The translations under genes were made by a program, and so were the position numbers. Below the pieces are notes generated by a model that made no database searches, was not told where the DNA came from, and saw nothing but the letters and a program-made list of their open reading frames with translations. From Stomatohabitans albus (lineage in GTDB: Bacteria; Actinomycetota; Nitriliruptoria; Euzebyales; Euzebyaceae): 60,461 bases of DNA. The stretch spans positions 171,508-231,968 of the forward strand of contig NZ_JAYKKE010000003.1 in NCBI RefSeq assembly GCF_036336025.1, read 5' to 3'. Below are positions 42,157-51,174 of this stretch, piece by piece (within the stretch, counting starts at the first letter, position 1; every line of letters starts with the position of its first letter).

Positions 42157-43845
42157 ATGATTGATCCTGCCATGTTGAATCCTGCGTCATTCTCTCCCCA
42201 AGTCAACGGGAATAGAACACGAACGAGCGCACCGAATACGGCCAATCAGTTTGCTGATCATTTTGGATCAGCACTTCAACTGATGCATGGCCATACCAGA
42301 CAGTCGCGCCCCTCCCAAACCGAGAACCATACCCGTTCCAACCGTGGCGGGATGAACACACCTGGCCTCAGCCGGCGTTCATCGTCCACAACACCGTCAA
42401 CGCCGTCCGTACGTGGGCAGGACCGTCCGGTGCATAGCCAACATGGTGATGCTGTGGGTGATGATGGTACCTATCATCCAGCTCCTTCCCGTTCCTCATC
42501 CACATCAACGACACACGATAGGGCACCAGACGAGAAGGCTAAGCAAGTCGATACCTCTGCTGATGACGAACAAGATGATCGTTCGGTGCGTTCCCTTAAA
42601 CAGTTGCTTGCTCAGGGTACCGTACCGCTAACGTCCGCCACTGATGCCCAACAACCATCTACAGACGCGAATAATGACAGTTCGAGTGTGGATCGTATCG
42701 CTCAAGACTTAGGTGAGTTCGCACTCACCGAGACCGCTTCGGATATACCTATCACAACCCATCAAACAGACGTATTTTCCACGAATATCCAAGATATTCC
42801 AACTCCCACTCAAGGTTCTGAGCAGATTCAGATAGGTGAACATTCATCACCTCTGCCTGCCAGTGAAGGTGGCGAGGGGTCAGTCAGCACACCATTGCCT
42901 TCTCCCATTGGTGCTGGTGACGGGCAAACGGCTTCGGCCACACCGTCAGGCAGTCAATCCAATACGCCAATACCCACAACAGGTACCGTGGATAACCACA
43001 TCGACGCTCTCGCGCAAGGAGCTGTCACACCTGGCACGGTAGCTGTCACGGGGCACGCACAGCCTGATGAGCACGCCATGCTTGAGGGAGCCGACGACCT
43101 AGTATCGCCATCTGGCACCACGCCAGAGAGCCCCTCGGATGGTGTACCCGGCCACGAGACACCCACGCCGCCACCAACCGCTGGAGAGTCACAGCGTGAT
43201 GTATCACCGGCAGACGTACCTAGTCAAGTGTCTACTGAAACTCCGAATGACGGTACCACCGCTGATGGTGCATCTTCCGAGCACGGTGAATCATTACCCC
43301 CCGGCCAATCAGCACAAGCACCGCGAGTAGAGCAGCCGAGTACACCAATGCTCGGACAGGCGCAGGCACCTAGTCAGGTGAGCGCCAGCTCCTCTGCTCC
43401 TACGAGTGCGCCACCGCAACCAGGCCCATCGCCGATACCCCTTCCCACACCTACCCAGCAGATCGCTTCAGCGCTGGGGGCATTGCGCCGTCGCGGCGAT
43501 GGGTCGTATCTAACTGAGATTACGCTCAATCCAAAGGAACTTGGACAGGTACGGCTCCAGGTACATGTTGCAGGCGTTACGGTCAATATGACCGCTAATG
43601 CGGTAGATCCCGCAACCCGTGCCCTCCTTGATGCTGGCCTCAATGATTTACGCCAAGCCCTGACTGATGCCGGTCTTGAAGGGGGACAACTTGACGTCAG
43701 CCAAGGTGACCGCCAAGACACACCCAATCAGACCGCTATCAACTATGGCGGAGGGACCGTTGAGGTTGTTGATGAAGAAGACCTCACGTTGCCAACCACC
43801 TTGGCCGATTACATCACCAGTACCGGTGTGAACACTCTGGCGTAA
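42157..43845 (+). CDS. fliK: Flagellar hook-length control protein FliK
   Basis: Molecular ruler that sets hook length and switches export specificity. 563 residues: a long Ser/Thr/Pro/Gln-rich, probably disordered ruler region (1-430), and the conserved Flg_hook domain near the C-terminus (LTEITLNPKELGQVRLQVHV, LLDAGLNDLRQALTDAGL). ATG 42157 is chosen for aagg six bases upstream; the longer frame to 42091 adds non-conserved residues. Confidence 0.88.
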   Translation: MIDPAMLNPASFSPQVNGNRTRTSAPNTANQFADHFGSALQLMHGHTRQSRPSQTENHTRSNRGGMNTPGLSRRSSSTTPSTPSVRGQDRPVHSQHGDAVGDDGTYHPAPSRSSSTSTTHDRAPDEKAKQVDTSADDEQDDRSVRSLKQLLAQGTVPLTSATDAQQPSTDANNDSSSVDRIAQDLGEFALTETASDIPITTHQTDVFSTNIQDIPTPTQGSEQIQIGEHSSPLPASEGGEGSVSTPLPSPIGAGDGQTASATPSGSQSNTPIPTTGTVDNHIDALAQGAVTPGTVAVTGHAQPDEHAMLEGADDLVSPSGTTPESPSDGVPGHETPTPPPTAGESQRDVSPADVPSQVSTETPNDGTTADGASSEHGESLPPGQSAQAPRVEQPSTPMLGQAQAPSQVSASSSAPTSAPPQPGPSPIPLPTPTQQIASALGALRRRGDGSYLTEITLNPKELGQVRLQVHVAGVTVNMTANAVDPATRALLDAGLNDLRQALTDAGLEGGQLDVSQGDRQDTPNQTAINYGGGTVEVVDEEDLTLPTTLADYITSTGVNTLA

Positions 43846-43855
43846 GGACAAGATC

Positions 43856-44605
43856 ATGCCTTCTCTTTCTCCCGTCCCTGGTCCCATTTCGGCTGCCGAT
43901 TTGATGGCCAATTCGAATGCGATCACACAAGCAGAACAAAACCGTGCCCAAGCCATATCAACGGGCGGCGTGTTGACGAATGCAAACGATTCAACACGTA
44001 ATGGTGCCAGTGGTGGATTCGATAAAGACATGTTTATGCAGCTCATGATTGCACAACTGAAATATCAGAATCCCCTCGAACCCACCGATACGAACGCAAT
44101 GGTGCAACAGGCCAGCCAAATGAATATGGCTGAGCAAATGAACAACCTTGCCACCAACTTCCAAGCAGCCCTCAAGCAAAGCCAAATGGCGAACGCCACC
44201 GGCATGCTTGGACATCAAGTGACTTATACCGGCCCGGATGGGAACCCGGTCACGGCATGGGTAACCGGCGTGGTATTTGGGAAAGATCCTGTCATTACAA
44301 CCAGCCAGGATCACAAACTAACGATGGACCAGATTCAGAGCATTGGTGCAGTACCCAAGCCAGAACATGCCGACCCTGCGCCTTCAACACCCAACCCAGG
44401 TGCGACGGTTCCCCCTGGTACCCAGCCTCCTGCCGGCCAACCCAGCACACCAGGCGCCTCCCCTTCAGGTGAACAGGGTGACGAACGCGCTCAGGTTTTA
44501 GGTAACACTTCCGATACTTCTTCACAACAACCCCCAACTAATGCTGGTACTTCTCCACCAGCAGCTACGGGTACACCGGCTGTGACACGGCCAGAACGCC
44601 CGTAA
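43856..44605 (+). CDS. flgD: Flagellar hook assembly scaffold FlgD
   Basis: Hook cap that templates FlgE polymerisation. 249 residues; the conserved N-terminal domain is clear (FDKDMFMQLMIAQLKYQNPL, EPTDTNAMVQQASQMNMAEQ). After about residue 165 the sequence is Pro/Ser/Thr-rich and disordered, and the usual C-terminal Tudor/Ig-like domains are not seen. This shortened form also exists in other Gram-positive FlgD proteins. Confidence 0.87.
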   Translation: MPSLSPVPGPISAADLMANSNAITQAEQNRAQAISTGGVLTNANDSTRNGASGGFDKDMFMQLMIAQLKYQNPLEPTDTNAMVQQASQMNMAEQMNNLATNFQAALKQSQMANATGMLGHQVTYTGPDGNPVTAWVTGVVFGKDPVITTSQDHKLTMDQIQSIGAVPKPEHADPAPSTPNPGATVPPGTQPPAGQPSTPGASPSGEQGDERAQVLGNTSDTSSQQPPTNAGTSPPAATGTPAVTRPERP

Positions 44606-44644
44606 CGAGTTGTGCCCCTTCCCGTATAGGAAAAAGGATTATTC

Positions 44645-45919
44645 ATGCTTCGTTCTATGTACAGCGGTGTCTCCGGTTTGCGTAGCCACCAGGTTTATCT
44701 CGACACAGTTGGCAATAACATCGCAAACGTTAATACTGCCGGGTACAAGAGTGGCCAGGTTGTTTTTCAAGACTTATTGAGTCAGACGATGAACGGTGCT
44801 GGCCGTCCAACAGAGGTGTATGGGGGAACAAACCCCTACCAGGTTGGGTTAGGAACAACGATTGCCGGTGTGCAAAAGAATTTCACCCAAGGCAGCGCCC
44901 AGGACACGGGTCGTACTACGGACATGATGATCCAAGGTGACGGGTTTTTTATTACCAAGAAGGTTGAAGGTGGCGGGAACTTCTACACCCGTGCTGGTTC
45001 ATTGAGTCTGGACGCCAACGGTCGCTTTGTAACCCCCACAGGTGCGATGTTACAAGGGTGGCAAGCCACGCCAAACCCTGCGGCTCCAGGCGGCTTTGAA
45101 GTTAACCCCAACCGGCCGCCAGAAACGGTTCAGATTCCACTGGGCCAGATTCAGCCACCGAATGCCACCACACGCGTCAAAATTGCGGGCAACCTAGATG
45201 CCACCGCCAAACAGGATGATGTCCAAACCACATCGACCTACGTCTATGACCAGTCCGGTGGCCGTTTAGAACTTCAGCTTGAATGGAAGAAGGCCGCTGC
45301 GGCTAACCAATGGACGTTGCAGGCCAAAACAACGGCTGGGGCCAATGTTGGTGCCGCTGCCACGTTTACCTTTACCAATGGCCGGTTGCCTAATGGTGAG
45401 CAAAAGCTCACGATTCCACAAGCCGCTCTTGGTGGCCTTGGCGGTACCTTTACCGCACCTATCGACATTATCCTCAAGGAAAGCAACGAGGATGTCGACA
45501 CGATCGTGCAGTATGCCGGTGAGAGCGCGACCAATGTTCGTTCCCAGAATGGCTACACGATGGGCATGTTGCGCTCATTCAATGTGGCCGCAAATGGTGA
45601 CATTAACGGTGTGTTCTCCAACGGCACCCGCCGAGTCATGGGTAAGGTTGCCCTGGCGACATTCCAGAACCCCGACGGGTTGGAACGCATCGGCGAAACC
45701 TCCTTTGCCCCCACCGGTAACTCTGGTGAACCACAGATTGTGGTACCCGGTGAAGGTAACGCCGGCACCATCAAGGGTGGCAGCGTTGAAATGTCCAACG
45801 TGGACCTCAGCCAAGAGTTCACGAATATGATTTCGGCTCAGCGTGGGTTCCAAGCCAACAGCCGCATCATCACTGCTAGCGACGAGATCCTCCAAGATCT
45901 CGTCAATATGAAGCGTTAG
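44645..45919 (+). CDS. flgE: Flagellar hook protein FlgE
   Basis: Hook subunit, 424 residues. N-terminus MLRSMYSGVSGLRSHQVYLD with NNIANVNTAGYKSGQ, middle FlgE domain with GDGFFI, and C-terminus FTNMISAQRGFQANSRIITA are all diagnostic. Separated from flgD by 39 bases and from the CWB2 gene by 7. Confidence 0.95.
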   Translation: MLRSMYSGVSGLRSHQVYLDTVGNNIANVNTAGYKSGQVVFQDLLSQTMNGAGRPTEVYGGTNPYQVGLGTTIAGVQKNFTQGSAQDTGRTTDMMIQGDGFFITKKVEGGGNFYTRAGSLSLDANGRFVTPTGAMLQGWQATPNPAAPGGFEVNPNRPPETVQIPLGQIQPPNATTRVKIAGNLDATAKQDDVQTTSTYVYDQSGGRLELQLEWKKAAAANQWTLQAKTTAGANVGAAATFTFTNGRLPNGEQKLTIPQAALGGLGGTFTAPIDIILKESNEDVDTIVQYAGESATNVRSQNGYTMGMLRSFNVAANGDINGVFSNGTRRVMGKVALATFQNPDGLERIGETSFAPTGNSGEPQIVVPGEGNAGTIKGGSVEMSNVDLSQEFTNMISAQRGFQANSRIITASDEILQDLVNMKR

Positions 45920-45926
45920 GAATCCT

Positions 45927-47429
45927 ATGTTGCGTCGTTTAGTTCTCAGCGTCGCAGCGACTGCGGCACTCACGGGTGCCGTTTTCGCTGCCGATGCGAC
46001 AGTCTCTCCATCCCTCGCCGTCGCCGAATCTGCCTGCTACTCCAGTCCAGCTGGCGATGTAGACGATTTGGCAACCAAGCAGATCGTGAATGCGCCAGAG
46101 GCAGACTTGCTGGGCGTGTGTGTTGATCACAGCGATCAACGGGTGCAGATTTCAGCTCGTGCCATGGCCATGCACGACCCCAAAACCAGCCCTGTTTGGG
46201 AAAACGAAAAGCTTGCCCTCGGTGCGGTTATCGACACGAACCAAGATAACCAACCTGAGTTCAGCGTGAACTGGGTCCGCTTACCTGGTGGACGCGTTGA
46301 AAGCACGGTCGCACGAACCGACAACTCGGACAAAATGTGTGACGCAAAAACTTCCTTTACCGGTGTTCAGTACATCGTTGAAATACCAACTGAGTGCATT
46401 GGTAAACCAGACAACATTAAGGCAGCAGTCTTTCTTATCCGTAACCCGTCATTTTTGCCCGACGGCACACAACTTGGCCAGATCAACGATGTGCCCAATA
46501 AGCGAGGCATGGTTGGCCCCTTCCGAGTAGTGCCCGACATCATTGGTCATCGAGTACGTCGTCTATCTGGACCGAGCCGTGTACACACCGCCATGGCTAT
46601 CAGCCAAAACCATTTTGGTGGGAACACCGCTGGGGCTATCGTATTGGCTCGCCAGGGTGACTTCCCTGATGCCCTTGCCGCATCGTCACTTGCCCGTGCC
46701 GTGAACGGTCCTGTATTGCTCACCGTCAATGACCAGCTCTACGGTGAAGTTGCCCAAGAGATGCGTCGGGTATTAGGCCCAGGTGGCACGGTGTATCTCG
46801 CTGGAGGCCCCAACGCCCTCAATCCTCAGGTTGAACAACAAGTCCGGTCGATGGGGTATAACGCAGTTCGTCTGGCCGGGCCAAGCCGTGTGGAAACGGC
46901 CACTGCCATTGCCAATGTGGCAAAACAACAGCCCTCAACGGTTGTTGTTGCGGATGGCCGTGAGTTTGCTGACGCATTGATTGCAGGTTCGCTGGCTTCT
47001 CACCTAGGTGGCGTACAGTTGTTGACCAATGGGAGTGACCTCCACCCCGCCAATGCACAGTGGCTGGCCAGCCACCCCGGGATCAAGGTCATTGCGATTG
47101 GTGCCAAAGCACGTGAAGCCCTTGGCACCCGAGCACACACCGTGTATGACGCAGGGAACCCGATGGCAACCAGTTTGTTAGTTGCACAAAAGGAATACAC
47201 AAACCCCACCACAGTCGGTATCGCAAACGGCACACGGTTCCCTGACGGATTAGCGGGTGCACCAAATATTGCAGCCGCCCATGGTCCCCTGTTGCTGACC
47301 TATCCTGACGTGTTGCCTCCCGAGATAAAAGACTGGTTGAGCACACAAACACAGGTGACTGAAGTACGTGGTTATGGCGGTCCAGTCGCCATGAGTAACC
47401 AGATTCTCAACGACGCTGGACGCAAGTAA
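45927..47429 (+). CDS. CWB2-repeat cell-wall-binding protein within the flagellar operon
   Basis: 500 residues. Signal peptide (MLRRLVLSVAATAALTGAVF) with probable cleavage near AFA or AVA. An N-terminal domain with four cysteines (about 35-205) precedes three CWB2 repeats (about 210-500, marked by RLSGPSRVHTAMAIS, VYLAGGPNALNP, RLAGPSRVETATAIA and YGGPVAMS). CWB2 binds anionic wall polymers in Gram-positives. It starts 7 bases after flgE, so co-expression with the hook is likely. It may anchor or guide the rod and hook through the wall, an inference only. Confidence 0.85.
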   Translation: MLRRLVLSVAATAALTGAVFAADATVSPSLAVAESACYSSPAGDVDDLATKQIVNAPEADLLGVCVDHSDQRVQISARAMAMHDPKTSPVWENEKLALGAVIDTNQDNQPEFSVNWVRLPGGRVESTVARTDNSDKMCDAKTSFTGVQYIVEIPTECIGKPDNIKAAVFLIRNPSFLPDGTQLGQINDVPNKRGMVGPFRVVPDIIGHRVRRLSGPSRVHTAMAISQNHFGGNTAGAIVLARQGDFPDALAASSLARAVNGPVLLTVNDQLYGEVAQEMRRVLGPGGTVYLAGGPNALNPQVEQQVRSMGYNAVRLAGPSRVETATAIANVAKQQPSTVVVADGREFADALIAGSLASHLGGVQLLTNGSDLHPANAQWLASHPGIKVIAIGAKAREALGTRAHTVYDAGNPMATSLLVAQKEYTNPTTVGIANGTRFPDGLAGAPNIAAAHGPLLLTYPDVLPPEIKDWLSTQTQVTEVRGYGGPVAMSNQILNDAGRK

Positions 47430-47439
47430 CCCTCACACT

Positions 47440-47464
47440 GTTGAGCGTATCGGCAACGCTCAAC
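47440..47464 (+). terminator. Hairpin after the operon CWB2 gene
   Basis: 9-bp stem gttgagcgt/acgctcaac with a 7-base loop, 10 bases after the stop. No T run. Confidence 0.6.
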
Positions 47465-47495
47465 CCAATCACGACAATTCTCTCTCTCCGTGATT

Positions 47496-47530
47496 CATTG
47501 GGCCTCCCGCATGACGTGGGAGGCCCAATG
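47496..47530. terminator. Large inverted repeat upstream of flbD
   Basis: 13-bp perfect stem cattgggcctccc/gggaggcccaatg with a 9-base loop. No T run, so it may be a factor-dependent terminator or a processing signal. Confidence 0.55.
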
Positions 47531-47580
47531 CCGTCTACACCCCGTGGGTGAAGAATGTCGAACTCCCGGTGCTATTACTC

Positions 47581-47607
47581 TAAGCCACTGCCCTCCCCTG
47601 CCGATTA
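47581..47607 (+). promoter_or_regulatory. Sigma-28-type promoter of flbD
   Basis: TAAG, 15 nt, GCCGATTA, following two hairpins and ending 37 bases before the flbD ATG. It would drive flbD-fliL-fliM-fliN-fliO. Confidence 0.58.
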
Positions 47608-47643
47608 TCCAGGCCGAATGTAATCGTGAACCCAGAGGGATTA

Positions 47644-47892
47644 ATGATTGAATTAACCCGCCTCAATGGCACCACCTTCTACCTAAATGAAGATCTCATC
47701 CAGGTTGTTGAAGAAACCCCAGACACCTTGATTAGTCTCATTGATGGCCAACGTCTGGTCGTTCGTGAAAGCGCACGAGATATTACGCGACTCATCATTC
47801 GGTTTAGGGCAGCCGTTATCGCTTCGGCGGGTGTGCCCGTTGCCCACTCCGTACCACGCCGAGTGGCCGGCGAATCATCTGACCAGAAGTAA
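47644..47892 (+). CDS. flbD: FlbD family flagellar protein
   Basis: Small cytosolic protein typical of Gram-positive and spirochaete flagellar operons; molecular role unclear. 82 residues with the family core MIELTRLNGTTFYLNEDLI, VEETPDTLISL and RLVVRESARDI. ATG 47644 is chosen with agaggga just upstream; a GTG at 47626 is also in frame. motA and motB, which often follow flbD, are not present. Confidence 0.87.
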   Translation: MIELTRLNGTTFYLNEDLIQVVEETPDTLISLIDGQRLVVRESARDITRLIIRFRAAVIASAGVPVAHSVPRRVAGESSDQK

Positions 47893-47913
47893 ACGCGAGA
47901 GGATTCAGCCCCG

Positions 47914-48411
47914 ATGGCTAAAAAAGAACAAGATGTTCAAGATGAACAACCCACTGGTGGGAAGAAGAAAAAACTAATTCTTATTGCATTGGTACTTGTT
48001 GTTATTATCGGTGCCGTGGTCGCCTATTTGTGGTTTAAAACGCCGCTGATTGGCCCCGATCCCAATGCGACGAATATGCCTACCGAAGCGGTCGCAACGC
48101 ACGAACCACCACTGGCCGAAAAAACCGTCAATATCGACTCCATTACGGTAAACCTTGCGCAGAACTCTGGATTCTTGAAGGTTTCAATCAGTGTGCAATT
48201 TGGCCCCGAAGTCGATCAAGCGACCTTTTCGACTTCTGCCATTAACGACGAGATTATCAAACTCTATTCACGTCTTTCCGTTCAAGAATTATCCGACCCT
48301 GCCATTAAGGAAGTGGCAAAGGATCATCTGCGTGAACGGTTAAATGAGCTGTATGGTGCAGATGCGGTATCGGCTGTGTATTACACCGAGTTCGTCACCC
48401 AATCTGTCTAA
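47914..48411 (+). CDS. fliL: Flagellar basal body-associated protein FliL
   Basis: Single-pass membrane protein near the stator. 165 residues: Lys-rich start, membrane segment (KLILIALVLVVIIGAVVAYL, about 21-41), then an extracellular FliL domain (TVNIDSITVNLA ... FLKVSISVQF) ending VYYTEFVTQS. Between flbD and fliM as expected. Confidence 0.87.
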   Translation: MAKKEQDVQDEQPTGGKKKKLILIALVLVVIIGAVVAYLWFKTPLIGPDPNATNMPTEAVATHEPPLAEKTVNIDSITVNLAQNSGFLKVSISVQFGPEVDQATFSTSAINDEIIKLYSRLSVQELSDPAIKEVAKDHLRERLNELYGADAVSAVYYTEFVTQSV

Positions 48412-48435
48412 CGATTCCTTTCTCTTTGTGCTCTT

Positions 48436-49518
48436 ATGGCTGCTTCTGCAAACTCGCAACCTGACGACGCGGTGGTACTCACCCGCGACGTGACCGGTAT
48501 GGTGCATGAACGCCACGTGTCGGCCTATAACTTCAAGCGCCCGAACAAGGTCACCCGTGACCATGTACGCGCCTTGCAGCTTGTGCATGAAACCTTTGCG
48601 CGTCAGCTTTCAACCATTTTTTCGTCAACCCTGCGTACGATCTGTCCCATTTCTGTAGACAGCATCGAACAAGAAACCTACGACGAGTTCATTTCAGTAC
48701 TGCCCAACCCAACCTTTCTTGGGATTCTTGCCGTAGATCCATTGCCAGGGCGCGGGATGTTGCACCTCCCCCAAGACTGTGCCATGAATGTCGTTGACCG
48801 CCTCCTCGGTGGGCAAGGCCTTCCGACGAATGCTTCACGGCCAATGAGCGAAATTGAAGTAAACGTCCTTCGTGGTTTGCTTGACCGAGGGGTCCGGGAA
48901 CTGAAATACGCCTTTGAATCCTTTATGAAGGTTGATGGCCGTATTGCCAGTTACGAATCGAATCCACAGTTTGCCCAGTTACTCAGCCTGTCTGACATGG
49001 TTGTTACCGGTACGTACACCTTGTCTATTGAAGATGAAAGCTGGCAGATCAAACTGAGCTTTCCCTACAACATGTTAGAACCTGCCCTGATTGCGTTTAC
49101 CCAGAGCAAGCAGGCAAATGAGCATAAACCGGAAGAGCTGGCCGAAGTGCGGTTGCGGTTACGCGAACATGTTGAACAGGCAAAGGTTGAAGTTCGTGTG
49201 GAGTTCAACACCGTCAGCGTGGCCGCAGAAGAAATTATTGATTTACGTATCGGTGATGTGCTTCCCTTAAGCCACCGCGTGAAAGATCCACTCACGGTCA
49301 AAATTGGTGACCAACCATGTTTTGAAGCGCTACCAGGCCGTTCTGGTAACCGTTTGAGTTGCATGGTCATTACTGATTCATCAAATAACCCATTTTTACG
49401 TAAACCCGCCGAATTCATTGCGACAACGGTTGAACATACAACTGCTGAAGCACTCGACCCACCAATGCCTCAAGATTTCATCAACACCATTGATGATGAA
49501 CAGGTTTTCCAGGAGTAA
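48436..49518 (+). CDS. fliM: Flagellar motor switch protein FliM
   Basis: C-ring component. 360 residues: the CheC-like middle domain (LQLVHETFARQLSTIFSSTL, LGILAVDPLPGRGMLHLP, VVDRLLGGQG) and the C-terminal SpoA domain (IDLRIGDVLPLSHRVKDPL) are clear. The N-terminal 40 residues lack the LSQxEIDxLL motif with which FliM normally binds phosphorylated CheY. Confidence 0.93.
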   Translation: MAASANSQPDDAVVLTRDVTGMVHERHVSAYNFKRPNKVTRDHVRALQLVHETFARQLSTIFSSTLRTICPISVDSIEQETYDEFISVLPNPTFLGILAVDPLPGRGMLHLPQDCAMNVVDRLLGGQGLPTNASRPMSEIEVNVLRGLLDRGVRELKYAFESFMKVDGRIASYESNPQFAQLLSLSDMVVTGTYTLSIEDESWQIKLSFPYNMLEPALIAFTQSKQANEHKPEELAEVRLRLREHVEQAKVEVRVEFNTVSVAAEEIIDLRIGDVLPLSHRVKDPLTVKIGDQPCFEALPGRSGNRLSCMVITDSSNNPFLRKPAEFIATTVEHTTAEALDPPMPQDFINTIDDEQVFQE

Positions 49519-49524
49519 TCACCG

Positions 49525-50544
49525 ATGAGTACCGTACTTGACCTCACCGTTGCTTCACTGGCTCAAGGTATCGCTGTCACCTTGCCATCACGCTGGGATT
49601 TTACGATTGCCGAACCAGCTGACGGCGTTCCAACCTTGCCTGAGAACCCAACGGCATTGACCTGGACCGTTGGTGAATATCTTCTTGCCGTTGCAATTGA
49701 CCAAGGTGCTGCAGATGTCCTCGTAGAACAAGACAATGCGGTTGACGCAGCACTTGACGGTCCTGTGGGCCAGGCTGCCGCAGTCCTTTCTGATCTCGTG
49801 GGCGGTGCCCCACTTGATGTTGGGTCGGCTCAACTTGTTGATGATCTTCAAGGCGTACTCAAAGCCGCCGATGGGGAAACCCGTTGGGTTCAACTTCTCG
49901 ACGGCGACGAACATCGCGCGACGATTGCCATTCGTTTAGTCGTGACTGACGCAATGCGAGAAGAAGCCGGCGCCACCGCGCCTACGCCGTCATCAACCAC
50001 TTCAACGCCCCAAGCCGCCCAAGGTAATGCGGCACCCGTATCTCAATCCATTGGCCAACAAGCAGGAACCATGTCAGGACAATCTCAAGGGAGCCGTACC
50101 AATGATGGATTTGAAAGCCCCATCGTTCCCGGCATCAACCCAAACGACCTGCCCTCTTCGTTAGGGCGCACCCCCGGCGATGCGCCTATGATGCCGCCCA
50201 ATGCGGTGGCCCACCCTGCCGAGTTTGCTGCCTTTGATGACTATGGCCAGCTTGGGGGGACCCCGCACCCAATGGCGTTACTGAGTGATGTCGAACTTGG
50301 GGTGACGGCTGAATTAGGGCGTACTCGTTTGACGGTCCGTGATGTCTTGGCATTAACCCCTGGTTCTATCATTGAATTGGACCGTTCCGCAGGGGCACCA
50401 GTTGATGTGGTTGTGAACGGCACCCTCATTGCGCGCGGTGAGGTTGTTGTGATTGATGAAGAGTTTGGGGTGCGGATCACCCAAATCATGGGGATGCCTG
50501 ATTTAGCCAAAGCCAATGCCCTTGAATTAGCAAGTGAAGGCTAA
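49525..50544 (+). CDS. fliN: Flagellar motor switch protein FliN with long N-terminal extension
   Basis: C-ring component. The C-terminal SpoA domain (about 245-335; LSDVELGVTAELGRTRLTVR ... LDRSAGAPVDVVVNGTLIAR) is typical FliN. It is preceded by a Pro/Ser/Gln-rich linker and a 150-residue N-terminal domain (residues 1-150). At 339 residues it is far longer than enterobacterial FliN (137). The layout is FliY-like, but I do not see CheC phosphatase motifs. Confidence 0.85.
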   Translation: MSTVLDLTVASLAQGIAVTLPSRWDFTIAEPADGVPTLPENPTALTWTVGEYLLAVAIDQGAADVLVEQDNAVDAALDGPVGQAAAVLSDLVGGAPLDVGSAQLVDDLQGVLKAADGETRWVQLLDGDEHRATIAIRLVVTDAMREEAGATAPTPSSTTSTPQAAQGNAAPVSQSIGQQAGTMSGQSQGSRTNDGFESPIVPGINPNDLPSSLGRTPGDAPMMPPNAVAHPAEFAAFDDYGQLGGTPHPMALLSDVELGVTAELGRTRLTVRDVLALTPGSIIELDRSAGAPVDVVVNGTLIARGEVVVIDEEFGVRITQIMGMPDLAKANALELASEG

Positions 50545-50564
50545 CAACGGTTACCGTTAGCACA

Positions 50565-51062
50565 ATGGCAGCCGACATTTCGTTTGAGGGTTCACCTGGC
50601 TGGGTTGTCCCGTTCGGGGATTGGATAGCGCCTGTCGTCGGGCAGGGCCACCCTATTGAAGCGACCGGCCTGGCAATCCGAGTGGTTATTGCCCTTGGGG
50701 TGACCGCAGGGTTACTGATTATTATCACCCACCTCCTCAAACGATTTGGATATGGCGGCGGTACCCGACATGGTGGTAGACGAACCTCATCGTCTCAACA
50801 GGAGCGTTCTCATGTGTCCGGTATCCATATCGAACAGATAGCGCCCCTCACCCGTCAAGCCAAGGTGGCCACAATCAGTGTGGACGGTCATCGCCTCGTG
50901 GTAGGCGTAACCGATCAACACGTGAGCCTGTTAAAAGATCTAGGCAGTGATCGTGATGCTGAACCTCAAGACACGGGTTCTGTACCCGGTGAACTTGAAC
51001 GCTACCCAATCGACCCAGCGGTTATTCGAGCGGCTCAACTCCGTCACCGCCAAGCCGATTAA
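50565..51062 (+). CDS. fliO: Flagellar biosynthesis protein FliO
   Basis: Assembly factor for the FliP-FliQ-FliR export gate. 165 residues with one membrane segment (IRVVIALGVTAGLLIIITHL, about 38-58) and a cytoplasmic FliO domain (IEQIAPLTRQAKVATISVDG, LVVGVTDQHVSLL). Low conservation is normal; identity is supported by position between fliN and fliP. Confidence 0.82.
   Translation: MAADISFEGSPGWVVPFGDWIAPVVGQGHPIEATGLAIRVVIALGVTAGLLIIITHLLKRFGYGGGTRHGGRRTSSSQQERSHVSGIHIEQIAPLTRQAKVATISVDGHRLVVGVTDQHVSLLKDLGSDRDAEPQDTGSVPGELERYPIDPAVIRAAQLRHRQAD
51035..51061 (+). promoter_or_regulatory. Possible sigma-28-type promoter of fliP
   Basis: TCAA, 15 nt, GCCGATTA at the very end of fliO, followed by a 112-base untranslated gap before fliP. 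Being inside coding sequence makes chance more likely, but the long gap supports a promoter. Confidence 0.4.
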
Positions 51063-51174
51063 GGTCACACGCCTTCTTGGAACGTGAGAGAGTCACGCCC
51101 TTCCAAGCACAGATGAGGTGTGTTGGACACGAGCGTCCCGCCCTCTGATTGATCCAGCAAAAAAGGTTTAGTCC

